From: Cyanobacteriota bacterium
GTDB lineage: Bacteria > Acidobacteriota > Vicinamibacteria > Vicinamibacterales > UBA2999
Assembly: GCA_019752015.1 (NCBI GenBank)
Contig: JAIEMQ010000074.1
Location: 1 to 47,351, forward strand
Direction of reading: 5' to 3'
Length of the DNA stretch: 47,351 bases
Shown here: piece by piece, positions 1 to 8,679 of the stretch
How positions within the stretch are numbered: the stretch's first letter is position 1
Layout: every line of letters begins with the position of its first letter
Position numbers and translations under genes: made by a program
Notes under the pieces: generated by a model
Databases searched by the model: none
Seen by the model: only the letters and a program-made list of their open reading frames with translations
What the model was told of the DNA's origin: nothing

Positions 1-50
1 GGAGACCCCGGCATGCGCTGACCCCTGCGTCGCTTCGCTCCGACGAGTGA

Positions 51-929
51 TCAGCTTGCCCAGAATCGGCGATCACGATGACCGGACTGAGCGATCACGA
101 TGGCCGGAATGCGCACCTCCGTGAACTTCGCGATCGAGCGCTGCTCGTGGCCGTAGGCGGTGACGATGGTGTGCCCCGAGTACATCTCCGCGACGTGGCC
201 GTTCATTTCGCCGAGCGCCTTCTGCTGGCGGATGAAATACGCCTGCGATCGCTTCGCAATCGTCGCGACGATCGTGACGCTGAGCGGCAGCGTCAGCACG
301 ACGACGATCGTCAGCACCCAGCTGATGGTCAGCATCATGATCACGATGCCGACCACCGAGAGGATCGAGCTGATCAGCTGCGTCAGGTTCTGCTGCAGCG
401 TGCTGCTGATGTTGTCGAGATCGTTGACGGCGCGGCTGAGGATCTCGCCGTGGGTCCGCGAGTCGAAAAACTTCAGCGGCAGCCGGCTGAACTTGCCTTC
501 GACATCGCGCCGCAGCGCATACACCGTCCGCTGCGCGATACCGGACATCAAATACTGCTGCAGGTACAGGAACGACGAGCTGACGACGTACAGCACGACC
601 AGCCACGTCAGGATGTTGCCGACGTAGGCGAAGTCGATCCCGGTGTTCGATCCGGCGGCCCGCGCCAGGTAGCCCTCGAACACTTTCGTCGTCGCCTTGC
701 CGAGCAGCTTCGGGCCGACCACGCTGAAGACCGTCGAGATCACGCCGGCGGCGATCACGATCATCAGCTTCGTCTTGTGAGGCCGCAGGTAACCCGTCAG
801 GCGCCGCAGCGTGCCCTTGAAGTCTTTCGCCTGCTGCACCGGCATCCCGAAGCCGCCCATCGGGCCGCGGCCGAAGATGCCTGGCGGAGGACCGGCTTCC
901 CGCTTGATCGCCGCGCGTGCGTCGCTCAT
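51..929 (-). CDS. ABC exporter half, membrane domain only (truncated; lacks its ATPase domain)
   Basis: This is the N-terminal membrane domain of an exporter-type ABC half-transporter, 292 residues where the family has about 600. Starting at MSDARAAI it has a Gly/Pro-rich leader, then hydrophobic helices (around VIAAGVISTVF, LVVLYVV and VIMMLTISWVLTIVVVL) and the coupling-helix pattern FFDSRTHGEILSR. The start overlaps the upstream stop as ATGA (926-929), implying translational coupling with the other half. Family-like sequence ends after FTEV; the last 20 or so residues are unlike any exporter and no Walker A, signature or Walker B follows. The upstream partner has a degenerate ATP site, so this subunit should have carried the catalytic glutamate. 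The loss is either a real truncation or an artefact of the window edge. Confidence 0.75.
   Translation of the reverse strand: MSDARAAIKREAGPPPGIFGRGPMGGFGMPVQQAKDFKGTLRRLTGYLRPHKTKLMIVIAAGVISTVFSVVGPKLLGKATTKVFEGYLARAAGSNTGIDFAYVGNILTWLVVLYVVSSSFLYLQQYLMSGIAQRTVYALRRDVEGKFSRLPLKFFDSRTHGEILSRAVNDLDNISSTLQQNLTQLISSILSVVGIVIMMLTISWVLTIVVVLTLPLSVTIVATIAKRSQAYFIRQQKALGEMNGHVAEMYSGHTIVTAYGHEQRSIAKFTEVRIPAIVIAQSGHRDRRFWAS
69..108. repeat. 18-bp imperfect direct repeat at the broken end of an exporter gene
   Basis: GCGATCACGATGACCGGA (69-86) recurs with one mismatch at 91-108. Recognisable ABC-exporter sequence in the minus-strand gene stops just before this repeat (after residues FTEV, near 120), so the repeat marks the break point of the homology. 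It could be the trace of a duplication or recombination, or of a misjoined contig end. Confidence 0.5.
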
Positions 930-2668
930 GCCACTTCGTCCAGGGACGCCTGCGATTCGGCGATTTCGCGATACACCTCGCACGTCTTCAAGAGGTCGGC
1001 GTGCCTGCCGATCCCCACGACCTTGCCGTCGTGCAGGACGATGATGCGATCGGCGGTCATGACGGTGCCGATGCGCTGCGAGACGATGAACACCGTTGCC
1101 GAGCCGGTCTCCGCGCGTAATGCCGCACGCAGCCTGGCGTCCGTCGCGAAGTCCAGCGCCGAGAAGCTGTCGTCGAAGACGTAGATGGCTGCATTCCGGA
1201 CGAGGGCGCGTGCGATGGCAAGTCGCTGCTTTTGTCCGCCGGACAGGTTGGTGGCACCCTGCGCGACCGGCGCGGCAAGGCCTTCCGGCCGTTGATCGAT
1301 GAACTCCGCGGCCTGCGCGATGCTCGCCGCCCTTTTCACGTCATCGTCGGTCGCGGATTCGAGGCCGAAGCAGATGTTGCTGTTGATCGTGCCGCTGAAG
1401 AGCACGGCTTTCTGCGGCACGTAGCCGATCCGGCTGCGCAGATCCTCCTGCCGCATCTCGCGGACGTCCACGCCGTCGACGAGCACGCGGCCGCCGTTGA
1501 CGTCGTAGAAGCGCGGGATCAGGCCGGCGAGCGTCGACTTGCCGGAGCCGGTGCCGCCGATGATCGCGGTGACTTCTCCGGGCCTGGCGATGAACGACAC
1601 GCCCGAGAGCGCCGGTTCTTCGGCGCCCGGATACTGGAACGTCACGTTGTCGAACTCGACTGTTCCGGCGCGAACGCCGGGCGGCTGGTCCCCCGTCGCC
1701 GTGACGGAGGGGGGATCGTTGACGTCGGGGGTGACGTCGAGCACCGCGTTGATCCGGTCCGCCGATGCCGCCGCCCTCGGCAGCGTCACGAACATCGCCG
1801 TGACCATGAATACCGAGAACAGGATCTGAATCGCGTACTGCAGCGACGCCATCATCGCGCCGACGTGCATGGCGCCGGCGTCGATGCGCAGCGCGCCGAC
1901 GTAGATGATCGAGACGCTGGTGAGGTTCATCATGAAGAACATCACCGGCATCAGCATCGACACCAGCCGGTTGACGGCAATGGCGTTGTCGGTGAGATCG
2001 AGGTTGGCCGCGTCGAAGCGCCGGCTCTCGTGCGTGTCGCGGTCGAAGGCGCGGATCACGCGCACGCCGGTCAGGCCCTCGTCGAGGACGAGGTTGAGCT
2101 TGTCGATCTTGACCTGCATCTGCTGAAACAGCGGCACGGCCTTGCGCATGATCAGGAAGAAGACCACGCCGAGGATCGGGATCACGGCGATCAGCACGCG
2201 CGCCAGCCGCGCATCCTGCGACAGCGACAGGATGATGCCGCCGATCGCCATCATCGGCGCCGTGATCACCATCGTCATCATCATGATCAGCACCTGCTGG
2301 ACCTGGGTGGTGTCGTTGGTCGTGCGCGTGATCAGCGACGCGGTGCTGAAATGATCGAACTGATGGACGGAGAAGTGCGCGACGCGATCGAAGATGCGGT
2401 TGCGGACGTCGCGGCCGAAGCCGCTCGCGATCTTCGCGGAAAAGAAGCTGCCGCCGACCGACGCCGCCGTGCTGGCGAGCGCCATCAGCAACATCAGCGC
2501 GCCGTAGATCACGATCTGGCGCGTGTCGCCAGGAACGATGCCGTGGTCGACAATGTCGGCCATCAGCCGCGGGAGATACAAGCTGGCCAGAGACTGCGCC
2601 AGTGCGAGTGCGAGTACGAGCGAGACGGAGGCCCGATAGGGCCGTAAGAACGCCAACAGCTTGATCAT
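926..2668 (-). CDS. ABC exporter half-transporter with degenerate ATP site (TM287/BmrC-like)
   Basis: A complete 580-residue exporter subunit: six membrane helices in residues 15-300, then a nucleotide-binding domain. Walker A is GGTGSGKST (371-379), the signature LSGGQ (475-479), Walker B IYVFDD (495-500). Asp500 stands where the catalytic Glu normally is, and the H-switch reads VSQR with Gln531 in place of His. In heterodimeric exporters such as TM287/288 and BmrCD this pairing marks the subunit carrying the non-hydrolytic site, so it should work with the gene that starts in its last four bases (ATGA overlap). The product would sit in the inner membrane and export lipid or drug-like substrates; the actual substrate cannot be told. 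The ATG at 2668 begins MIKLLAFLRPY, typical of the family. Confidence 0.92.
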   Translation of the reverse strand: MIKLLAFLRPYRASVSLVLALALAQSLASLYLPRLMADIVDHGIVPGDTRQIVIYGALMLLMALASTAASVGGSFFSAKIASGFGRDVRNRIFDRVAHFSVHQFDHFSTASLITRTTNDTTQVQQVLIMMMTMVITAPMMAIGGIILSLSQDARLARVLIAVIPILGVVFFLIMRKAVPLFQQMQVKIDKLNLVLDEGLTGVRVIRAFDRDTHESRRFDAANLDLTDNAIAVNRLVSMLMPVMFFMMNLTSVSIIYVGALRIDAGAMHVGAMMASLQYAIQILFSVFMVTAMFVTLPRAAASADRINAVLDVTPDVNDPPSVTATGDQPPGVRAGTVEFDNVTFQYPGAEEPALSGVSFIARPGEVTAIIGGTGSGKSTLAGLIPRFYDVNGGRVLVDGVDVREMRQEDLRSRIGYVPQKAVLFSGTINSNICFGLESATDDDVKRAASIAQAAEFIDQRPEGLAAPVAQGATNLSGGQKQRLAIARALVRNAAIYVFDDSFSALDFATDARLRAALRAETGSATVFIVSQRIGTVMTADRIIVLHDGKVVGIGRHADLLKTCEVYREIAESQASLDEVA

Positions 2669-2716
2669 GAGGGGTTAAATTGTAATCCGGCCCGCTCAGT
2701 ACGTCGGCCGCCGCAG

Positions 2717-3979
2717 CTATTCGATGATCGCCTGCATCACCGCGTTCTGGAAATCCGTTCGCAGCGCGCTGATCGGCTCCTGGACCATCAGCACGCCGAC
2801 GATCGCTTCCTTGCGGTCGACCCAGAAGTAGGTGCCGAAGGCGCCGCCCCACGCGAACGTGCCGTTTGAAACACGGCGTCCGGATGCCGCGTTGTCGAGC
2901 ACGACGTCGACACCGAGTCCGAAGCCCAGGCCCTTGATATTGGCGTTGTTGCCCGTGTACAGATCGCCGACGTGATTCGAGCCCATCAGATCCACCGTGC
3001 GTGGGCTCAGGATGCGCCGGCCGTTTAAAACGCCGCCGTTGCCGAGCATCTGTCCGAAGCGCATGTAGTCTTCCGCGATCGACCACAGGCCGCCGCCGCC
3101 GGAGAACAACGTCTTCGTCGAGAGCCATCCGGGCGTCTCGATGCGCACCAGTTTCCCGTCGCGGCGGTCGTAGAGCGTGACCGCGCGCGCCAGCTGCGCG
3201 TCCGTGGGCACGAACGTCGTGTCGCTCATCTCGAGCGGATCGAAGAGCCGCTGCTTCAGGAACTGATCGAAGGTCATCCCGGACGCCACTTCGACAATGC
3301 GTCCGAGCGTTTCCATGCCGGCGAGCAGGCTGTAGGTCCAGCGCGATCCCGGCTGGAAGTCGAGCGGCACCTGGCCGAGCGTCGGAACGTATGTCTCGAG
3401 CGTCATCGACGTGTTGCGCGGCGCCATCCGCGCGCCGATGCGGTTGCCGAGCGTGCCGCTCTGGAGACCTGACGTATGCGTGAGCAGATCGCGGATCGTG
3501 ATCGCGCGGTCGGCAGGCATCGTGTAATACGCCGCGTCTCTCGCCGGCTGCCCGTTGGCGGCGGGCCGATACGGCGACGTCTCGATCGCGACCTTGGTGT
3601 CTTTGAACTCGGGAATGAATCGCGACACCGGATCGGTCAGCCGGAGCTTGCCCTCTTCCATCAGCATCAGGATGGCCACCGCGGTGATCGGCTTCGACAT
3701 CGAGGCAATGCGGAAGATGGCGTCCTTCCGCATCGGCGCCTTCTTCTCCAGATCCATCTGCCCCTGCGCTTCGAAATGCGCGATCTTGCCGCGGCGCGAC
3801 ACCATGGTGATCGCACCGGTGATCTCGTTCGCGTCAATGGAGCGCTGGATCATCTGGTTGATCCGCTGCAGCCGCTCGGAGGACAGGCCGAGGGCCTCCG
3901 GTTTGTCCGACGGCAGGGAGGCCGCGGTCAGCGCGACAGCGACCACGAGAACACCGATGCGACGAAGGGTCGGCTTCAT
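2717..3979 (-). CDS. Serine hydrolase, class C beta-lactamase/EstB fold, secreted
   Basis: 420 residues with a Sec signal peptide (about residues 1-21, hydrophobic VLVVAVALTAA). The catalytic SxxK tetrad is SMSK (Ser93, Lys96), preceded by FRIA as usual, and the second motif is Tyr216 in WTYSLLAG. GGGGLWSIAEDYMRF matches the C-terminal half of the fold. Such proteins act on esters, peptides or beta-lactams outside the cytoplasm; EstB-like esterases are the nearest described type and the substrate cannot be assigned. The gene lies only 10 bases downstream of the hipA stop with no strong ribosome-binding site, so it may be read from the hip transcript, or may have lost its own promoter when that module arrived. 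Confidence 0.85.
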   Translation of the reverse strand: MKPTLRRIGVLVVAVALTAASLPSDKPEALGLSSERLQRINQMIQRSIDANEITGAITMVSRRGKIAHFEAQGQMDLEKKAPMRKDAIFRIASMSKPITAVAILMLMEEGKLRLTDPVSRFIPEFKDTKVAIETSPYRPAANGQPARDAAYYTMPADRAITIRDLLTHTSGLQSGTLGNRIGARMAPRNTSMTLETYVPTLGQVPLDFQPGSRWTYSLLAGMETLGRIVEVASGMTFDQFLKQRLFDPLEMSDTTFVPTDAQLARAVTLYDRRDGKLVRIETPGWLSTKTLFSGGGGLWSIAEDYMRFGQMLGNGGVLNGRRILSPRTVDLMGSNHVGDLYTGNNANIKGLGFGLGVDVVLDNAASGRRVSNGTFAWGGAFGTYFWVDRKEAIVGVLMVQEPISALRTDFQNAVMQAIIE

Positions 3980-3989
3980 GGCGCGTAGC

Positions 3990-5279
3990 TTACAGGATCA
4001 CCTTGTGATTATCGCGAATTCGATTAACCTCGGATCGCGTGACCTTCGCCGTGTTTGCAAACTCAGGCCAATTCTGGACGGCATCGGCAACTTGGCCTAA
4101 GACTTTTACAGCCGTGCCGATGCCAAAACGTTCTGCGACAGTCAATAAGTCATCTCGTGTGATATTCGCGAACTTTCCGTTGACCGACATCAGGTGCTGA
4201 TACGTCCATTCGCCGTCGGGGTTGTAGGCGTAGGTCACATCGTACGCCGGCGCCAATTGCCATTTTGATCCTTGCGGCAATAAGAACGAAATATTCTTCG
4301 TATGATCGTCGCAGTTTGCTGCCATCACGTTGAACGCGACTCGGCGAAAAGCTTCTTCCATCGCGTCAAAGCCGAGTGCGAGTCGTTCGATTGTGGTAAA
4401 GAGCTGTCCGACATCGTGTGTTGCCTTTAGTCGGTAGTCCAAGTGAGCCATCGCGCACAGCGTCTGGAGATGATGTTTGGTGTTTCCCTGGCGATCGAAG
4501 CGCTTTGTCATGAAGTGAGCCCGACCATTTTCTTCAAATAGGGCACATTCAGACATTTGGACTCCGGCGGCGCGTGCCATGAGGTGATAGGCATATTCGA
4601 TTCGGCCATAGCTGTTACTCGCACCAAGTCGTTCGTCTTTTCCAACACCATCAAACTTAATCAGCCAATGCTCGAACCCTGGTTCCACATCGAACTGGCC
4701 GGCGCGTACTTCACGATTTTCCTTGTTCCAAGCGATCACTGCCTTTGCTCGGGCGCCGCCTGCAGACGTGCCAACTTGGATGATCTGCGCAAGAGCCGCA
4801 GCAGCTTGCGCATCTGATTCGATTTGTCTGCGGACCGCGCGACGAGCGCTCTCGACAAGATTGGCAAGCTCGATTGCGGTGGTTTTGGTCGACTCACGTG
4901 GCCCACGCGCCGGTTTGAATTCCAGTGCGCCGAGTCCACGTTTGCCCATGTAAGCCAGCCGATCAAGCGGCGTGATTTGAGCATTTTCGACACCTTCTTT
5001 GGCCATCCAAGCGTCGATCAGCGCATTTCCAAAATCATCGGGAAGCGAGTCTGCCAGCATCGCCGGAAGTCGACGGTACGTTTGCGGTGGCAGGTCGGTG
5101 AACGCGAATGGCTCAGTAGCCGCCGCCAGCGGCATCATCAGTGGCGCAAGCTCAATACCTGAAGAAGTAAATGTGGGCTGATATTCAAAAGCATAGAACT
5201 CGAGTTTAGGATCCAGCGCGATGACGCCGACTTTGGTTTCCCAGACTTGAACTTCGATGATTTTTACTGGCTTGTACAT
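3990..5279 (-). CDS. hipA: HipA family Ser/Thr protein kinase, toxin of a HipBA module
   Basis: 429 residues, close to the usual HipA length. An N-terminal subdomain carries LADSLPDDFGNALIDAW (about 76-92). Kinase motifs follow: the glycine-rich loop GTSAGGARAKA (170-180), the ATP-lysine strand HWLIKFD (204-210), FMTKRFDR (256-263), the catalytic loop NCDDHTKN (322-329) and the metal-binding YDVT (346-349). HipA kinases phosphorylate host proteins (glutamyl-tRNA synthetase in E. coli) and induce dormancy; the target here is unknown. It directly abuts the antitoxin gene: the hipB stop (5282-5280) is followed at once by this ATG (5279). Base composition is visibly less GC-rich than in flanking genes, which suggests acquisition by transfer. 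Confidence 0.93.
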   Translation of the reverse strand: MYKPVKIIEVQVWETKVGVIALDPKLEFYAFEYQPTFTSSGIELAPLMMPLAAATEPFAFTDLPPQTYRRLPAMLADSLPDDFGNALIDAWMAKEGVENAQITPLDRLAYMGKRGLGALEFKPARGPRESTKTTAIELANLVESARRAVRRQIESDAQAAAALAQIIQVGTSAGGARAKAVIAWNKENREVRAGQFDVEPGFEHWLIKFDGVGKDERLGASNSYGRIEYAYHLMARAAGVQMSECALFEENGRAHFMTKRFDRQGNTKHHLQTLCAMAHLDYRLKATHDVGQLFTTIERLALGFDAMEEAFRRVAFNVMAANCDDHTKNISFLLPQGSKWQLAPAYDVTYAYNPDGEWTYQHLMSVNGKFANITRDDLLTVAERFGIGTAVKVLGQVADAVQNWPEFANTAKVTRSEVNRIRDNHKVIL

Positions 5280-5597
5280 TTAGTGCTTCCCAGTAGGGCG
5301 GCGATGGTCTTTGCTCCTGGGCGACACCCGCTTTCTAGGTGATTTGGTTAGGAGCATCTGAACAGGGCTAATTGAAACGTGTGGTGACAAAGTGCCTATC
5401 CAGTCAGCGCGACCGAGTGTTCGCAGAACCTCGACCAGAGATCTGACGGTTGCTCCCCTGCCGGATTCGAGATTCTTCACGGCATTAAGAGCTATTCCTG
5501 CACGTTCTGCCAAGACTCGTTGATCGATGTTTTTGCGAATCCGGAGACTTCTCAGCTGTTCACCGAGCTGCGCTTCGAGTTCGTCAGGTTTACGCAT
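5280..5597 (-). CDS. hipB: HipB-like XRE-family antitoxin/repressor
   Basis: 105 residues with a lambda-repressor-type helix-turn-helix in about residues 10-60 (LRSLRIRKNIDQRVLAERAG, then IALNAVKNLESGRG), followed by a basic tail ending in KSPRKRVSPRSKDHRR. HipB proteins neutralise the HipA kinase and repress the operon by binding palindromes upstream. Those are present: the AT-rich stretch at 5598-5759 holds repeated CCTAWWWWRG boxes, the first only 15 bases before this ATG. The gene precedes hipA with no gap, the canonical antitoxin-toxin order. Confidence 0.88.
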   Translation of the reverse strand: MRKPDELEAQLGEQLRSLRIRKNIDQRVLAERAGIALNAVKNLESGRGATVRSLVEVLRTLGRADWIGTLSPHVSISPVQMLLTKSPRKRVSPRSKDHRRPTGKH

Positions 5598-5759
5598 GGT
5601 GGTCCTATAATCCTATAAAGGTCCAAAGAACGATAGTTGGCTATTATTATACCTATTTAGGCATATTAGGAAAATCTACTTAAATAAACAATAATCCTAA
5701 AAAGGAATATTATAAGTAAATATCTAACTAATAGACCTAAATTAGAATATTAATATCAT
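5598..5759. promoter_or_regulatory. AT-rich divergent control region with four CCTAWWWWRG operator-like boxes
   Basis: About 160 bases, very AT-rich against a GC-rich background, lie between hipB (left) and the DUF6602 gene (right). The palindromic decamer CCTAWWWWGG occurs at 5612-5621 (CCTATAAAGG), 5652-5661 (CCTATTTAGG) and 5696-5705 (CCTAAAAAGG), with a near match at 5736-5745 (CCTAAATTAG). Spacings are 40, 44 and 40 bases, about four helical turns each, so the boxes face the same side. A further half-like copy (CCTATAATCC) is at 5604-5613. TATA-like words suited to -10 elements occur on both strands. The likely binder is HipB, by analogy with the multi-operator E. coli hip promoter. Confidence 0.7.
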
Positions 5760-6112
5760 ATGCCAGATCCTACAATTTCATCCCGATTCCGAGACGCCGC
5801 GAAACTATTGCGGGCGCGTTTTGAGACCATTCGAAGTCAAAACCCACATCCTGGAGAAAAGGCGCGGAAGTCGAAGAGGTCTTGAAGGAATTCCTCAACG
5901 AGCACTTGCCGAAGAGATTTCTTGCTGGGTCCGGCTTTGTAATTGACTCCGCCAACGGTCTAAGCCGCCAACAAGATGTCGTGGTCTATGACGCGATTTC
6001 TAGCCCCATATACCGCTCCGCGCCGAAAACTCAAATCATCCCGATGGATGCCGTGGTTTCAGTAATTGAAGTGAAGTCGACGCTTACAAAAGCTGAATTA
6101 CGCGATCAGTAG
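5760..6112 (+). pseudogene. DUF6602 family nuclease-like protein, frameshifted and 3'-truncated
   Basis: Reading begins at ATG 5760 (MPDPTISSRFRDAAKLLRAR) and runs about 33 codons to PHPGEK, where the frame is lost at AAAAGG (about 5857-5862). It resumes one frame over as GAEVEEVLKEFL and continues to a stop at 6110-6112. One extra G would restore a continuous protein. The second part has the DUF6602 hallmarks: LPKRF, GSGFVIDSANGLSRQQD, VVVYD, then VVSVIEVKSTL. The D(x)n-ExK arrangement resembles a PD-(D/E)xK nuclease core. The protein then ends at ELRDQ, well before the usual length, exactly where the neighbouring glycosyltransferase gene ends. It shares the AT-rich control region with hipBA, so it was probably part of the same acquired module. 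Confidence 0.75.
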
Positions 6113-7154
6113 AGCGGGCGCCAGGTGAAGAACGCGACGGCCAGGACTGTCTGCAGCATCGCAAAGGCCACCAATAAGGCCGTCCGTTGCGGCGGCCGGA
6201 GCGCCGCGCTCAGCCACAGGAACGACGGGAACAACACGGACGTGATGCGGCCCAGCGACAGCGTGCCGCCGGCGAGCAGCGGCACCATCACGTTGATCAG
6301 GACGAGCGCGGCGAAGGGCAGTCCAAAACGGCGCCACGCCGGCACCACCGTGATCAACGCGCACACACCGGGCAGCAGGTTGATCAAATCGACGATCAGG
6401 CCGGTGACGTAACCGTAGAGCCCGTTGGCGGCGATGTATTGCCAGCGCTGCGATGACCAGCGTGATCAGGCCTTTGTATTCGCGTCCCCACGCACCGTGT
6501 TGCTCGGCCCACTGCAGCGGGTTGCCGGTGAGGCTGTAAATGTAGGCGGAGTAGATCAGCATGCCGATGCCGGGCATGGCCGCGGCGGCCATGCGTTGCG
6601 CCAATCGCGAGAGCGGCGATGTGTTGAATTGCCGCAGCGCGATCAGCGCCAGCACGATCGACAACAGGCACCCCGGCGGCCTGGTCAAACCGGCGGCCAG
6701 GCCCCATACCCCGGCGGCCATCAGGCGATCGCGCTCGAAGTGGTAACACGCCGCAATCGTGCAGAGCAGGAACAACGATTCCGTGTAGGCCGCGCTGAAG
6801 AACACCGCAAATGGATACGCGGCGACCAGCGCGATCGCGGTCAGCGCCGTATCCTCGTCAACGCGCGCTCGCGCCAGCGCGAAAAAGTAACGCATTGCCA
6901 TCGCAAATGCCGCGATGGAGACGAGCACGCCCGCCCACATCGGCGAGGTACCAGCCGGTGTCCCATCGCGCCGGCATGTCGAGGAGATCGTTGTTGTAGA
7001 TGCAATAGGGCGGGGTCCCCGCTGCATAACCGACCAGCAGGATTCCCAGGAAGCCGACCACGAGCACGCCAACTCGCGACGTCAACACGATCGCCGCGAT
7101 CGATCGAGAGGCGTCGGTGCGCCACGGCAGAGATGGAGGGGCCGGATCAGGCAT
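6106..7154 (-). pseudogene. PIG-V-like membrane mannosyltransferase, broken by frameshifts
   Basis: A polytopic glycosyltransferase spread over three frames. From ATG 7154 the first frame gives MPDPAPPSLPWRTDAS, a membrane helix and RWDTGWYL (the family's active-site region). Homology jumps near 6950 into a second frame with AGVLVSIAAFAMAMRYF, YPFAVFFSAAYTESLFLL and GLTRPPG. At about 6450 a third frame continues with NGLYGYVTGLIVDLINLL to the stop at 6108-6106. The first break also lacks about 40 residues normally found between the WYL motif and the next helix, so bases were deleted there; the second needs only one base removed at a CTGG word. The family moves mannose from a polyprenyl carrier at the membrane. 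Decay or assembly error cannot be told apart here. An alternative start is at 7220. Confidence 0.7.
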
Positions 7155-7194
7155 CGTGAGTGACGTGATCCGCGGATCGCGGAACTCGCGCTCG

Positions 7195-8679
7195 ATGAGC
7201 TCGGCCGATCCATCCGTCATTCACGAAACGCAGTTCACGCAGCGCCGTCCTGATATCACGCTGCCGGAGCAGGTCGATCTGCTGACGCCGATTCTCGAGA
7301 GCGCGTCGTATCCGCCGGATGTCCGCCTGGCGATCGGCGACAACCTGCTCGGGCAGCATCGCCTGGCGTGGCGGCAGTTGTGGAGGCAGGGGCGCGAACG
7401 GCTCGCCGTCCGAGCGGCGCTCGGGATGTTGCGATATCCGGATCGGCTCGCGGCATCAACGCGTCATCGCGCCACCGGTGCTCGATCGGCGGCGCTCGAG
7501 GGCGCCATCGAGATCGGCCACCGCGTCTTCGACCTGTCGGCGCGCGCCCGCGCCGCGCTGAAGGACGCCGGTCTTCGCGCCGCTCTGTGGCCGCGCCGCG
7601 CACGCTACAAGCTGATTGGCGGCGGCCCGCCGCGCGCCCTCGAGGGCGCCACGCACGTCTGGGTCGACGGCACGTCACTGGGCCGCGAGCAAACCGGTTA
7701 CTTCAGTCTGTTGTCGGAAATGATTCGACGCCTCCTGGCGGACGGCAAGTATGCGGTGCATGTCGTTGCGACGAGACACGGCCGCGCGGCCCTGCTCGGC
7801 CGGCTCGGACACGATCAGCCGCGGCTCCGATTTCACGCCGCCGGATGGCGGGCGCTGCACTGGACCGACGTCTTCGAGCTGCTGGCCAGTCCCGCCGTGC
7901 AGATCGTCGCGCTACTGATTGCAGCACTCGCGATCACGGCCGGCATGATGGCGGATCGCCGCTGATCATCGCGGCAGCGCTGGCCTTCACCATCGGTGTG
8001 GCCGCTGTCGTTGGCGATCTGATCGGCGCGCGCATCAGCGGCATGATGGGCCGCGGCCGTCACTCGTTTCTCGCGCGAAGCGAGGTTTGGCTGCCGCATC
8101 GACGCGGTGATGCCAAATGGCATCGACGCGGCGTTGTTCTTTCCGGATGGTGAGGCCGAGCCGGACACGGTGATGTTCCTGTATCACCCCGATCCGAGAA
8201 AAGGCGCCGTCGACGCGATCGAGGCGCTGACGCGGCTGCGGCAGCGGCGTCCGGGCGTGCGCGTCAAGGTGCTCGGCACGGTGCGGCCGCACTCACCGCT
8301 GCCCGAATGGATGCCGTTCGAATTTCATCCGGACGATGGCGCGTTGCGGCGCGCGTATTCGACGTCAACGGTGTTGCTGTATCCGAGCCGCTACGAAGGC
8401 TTCGGCCTGCCGCCGCTCGAGGCGATGGCATGTGGCTGCCCGTCAGTCACGACTGATGTCGGCGCCGTTCCGGAGCTCGGGGCAGACGGCGTGAACACGA
8501 TGATCGTGCCTGCCGGAGATGTGGCCGCGATGGCCGATCGACTCGAGCGGGTGTTGGCCGATCCCGGATTGCGCGCGAGATTGTCTGAGGCGGGGCGTCG
8601 AACCGCGGCGGATTACGAGCTGCATCGAGTCGCGCCGCAATTCACGGCGGCGCTCCTCGATGCCATGTCAGGCGCCTGA
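7195..8679 (+). pseudogene. GT4-type glycosyltransferase, disrupted in the middle
   Basis: The N-terminal part (ATG 7195 to stop 7963-7965) contains HVWVDGTSLGREQTGYFSLL, typical of a GT-B N-terminal domain, after an Arg-rich helical stretch. The C-terminal part is clearly GT4: VTRFSREA (about 8060-8085), VMPNGID (8107 on), FFPDGE, FLYHPDPRKG, YPSRYEGFGLPPLEAMACG (the E-x7-E nucleotide-sugar motif), then a normal C-terminus. Between 7966 and 8046 both flanking frames are closed and the open frame encodes a hydrophobic stretch not expected in this fold, so the middle is deleted or scrambled. Left of it lies the divergent broken mannosyltransferase (40 bases apart). The stop at 8677-8679 directly abuts the stop of the convergent TonB receptor gene. 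The likely role was surface polysaccharide assembly. Confidence 0.7.

Noticed and set aside
7968-8046. Separate small membrane protein between the two halves of the GT4 gene
   Set aside because: The hydrophobic stretch has no start or stop of its own and lies where the GT core should be; more likely scrambled sequence of the broken gene.
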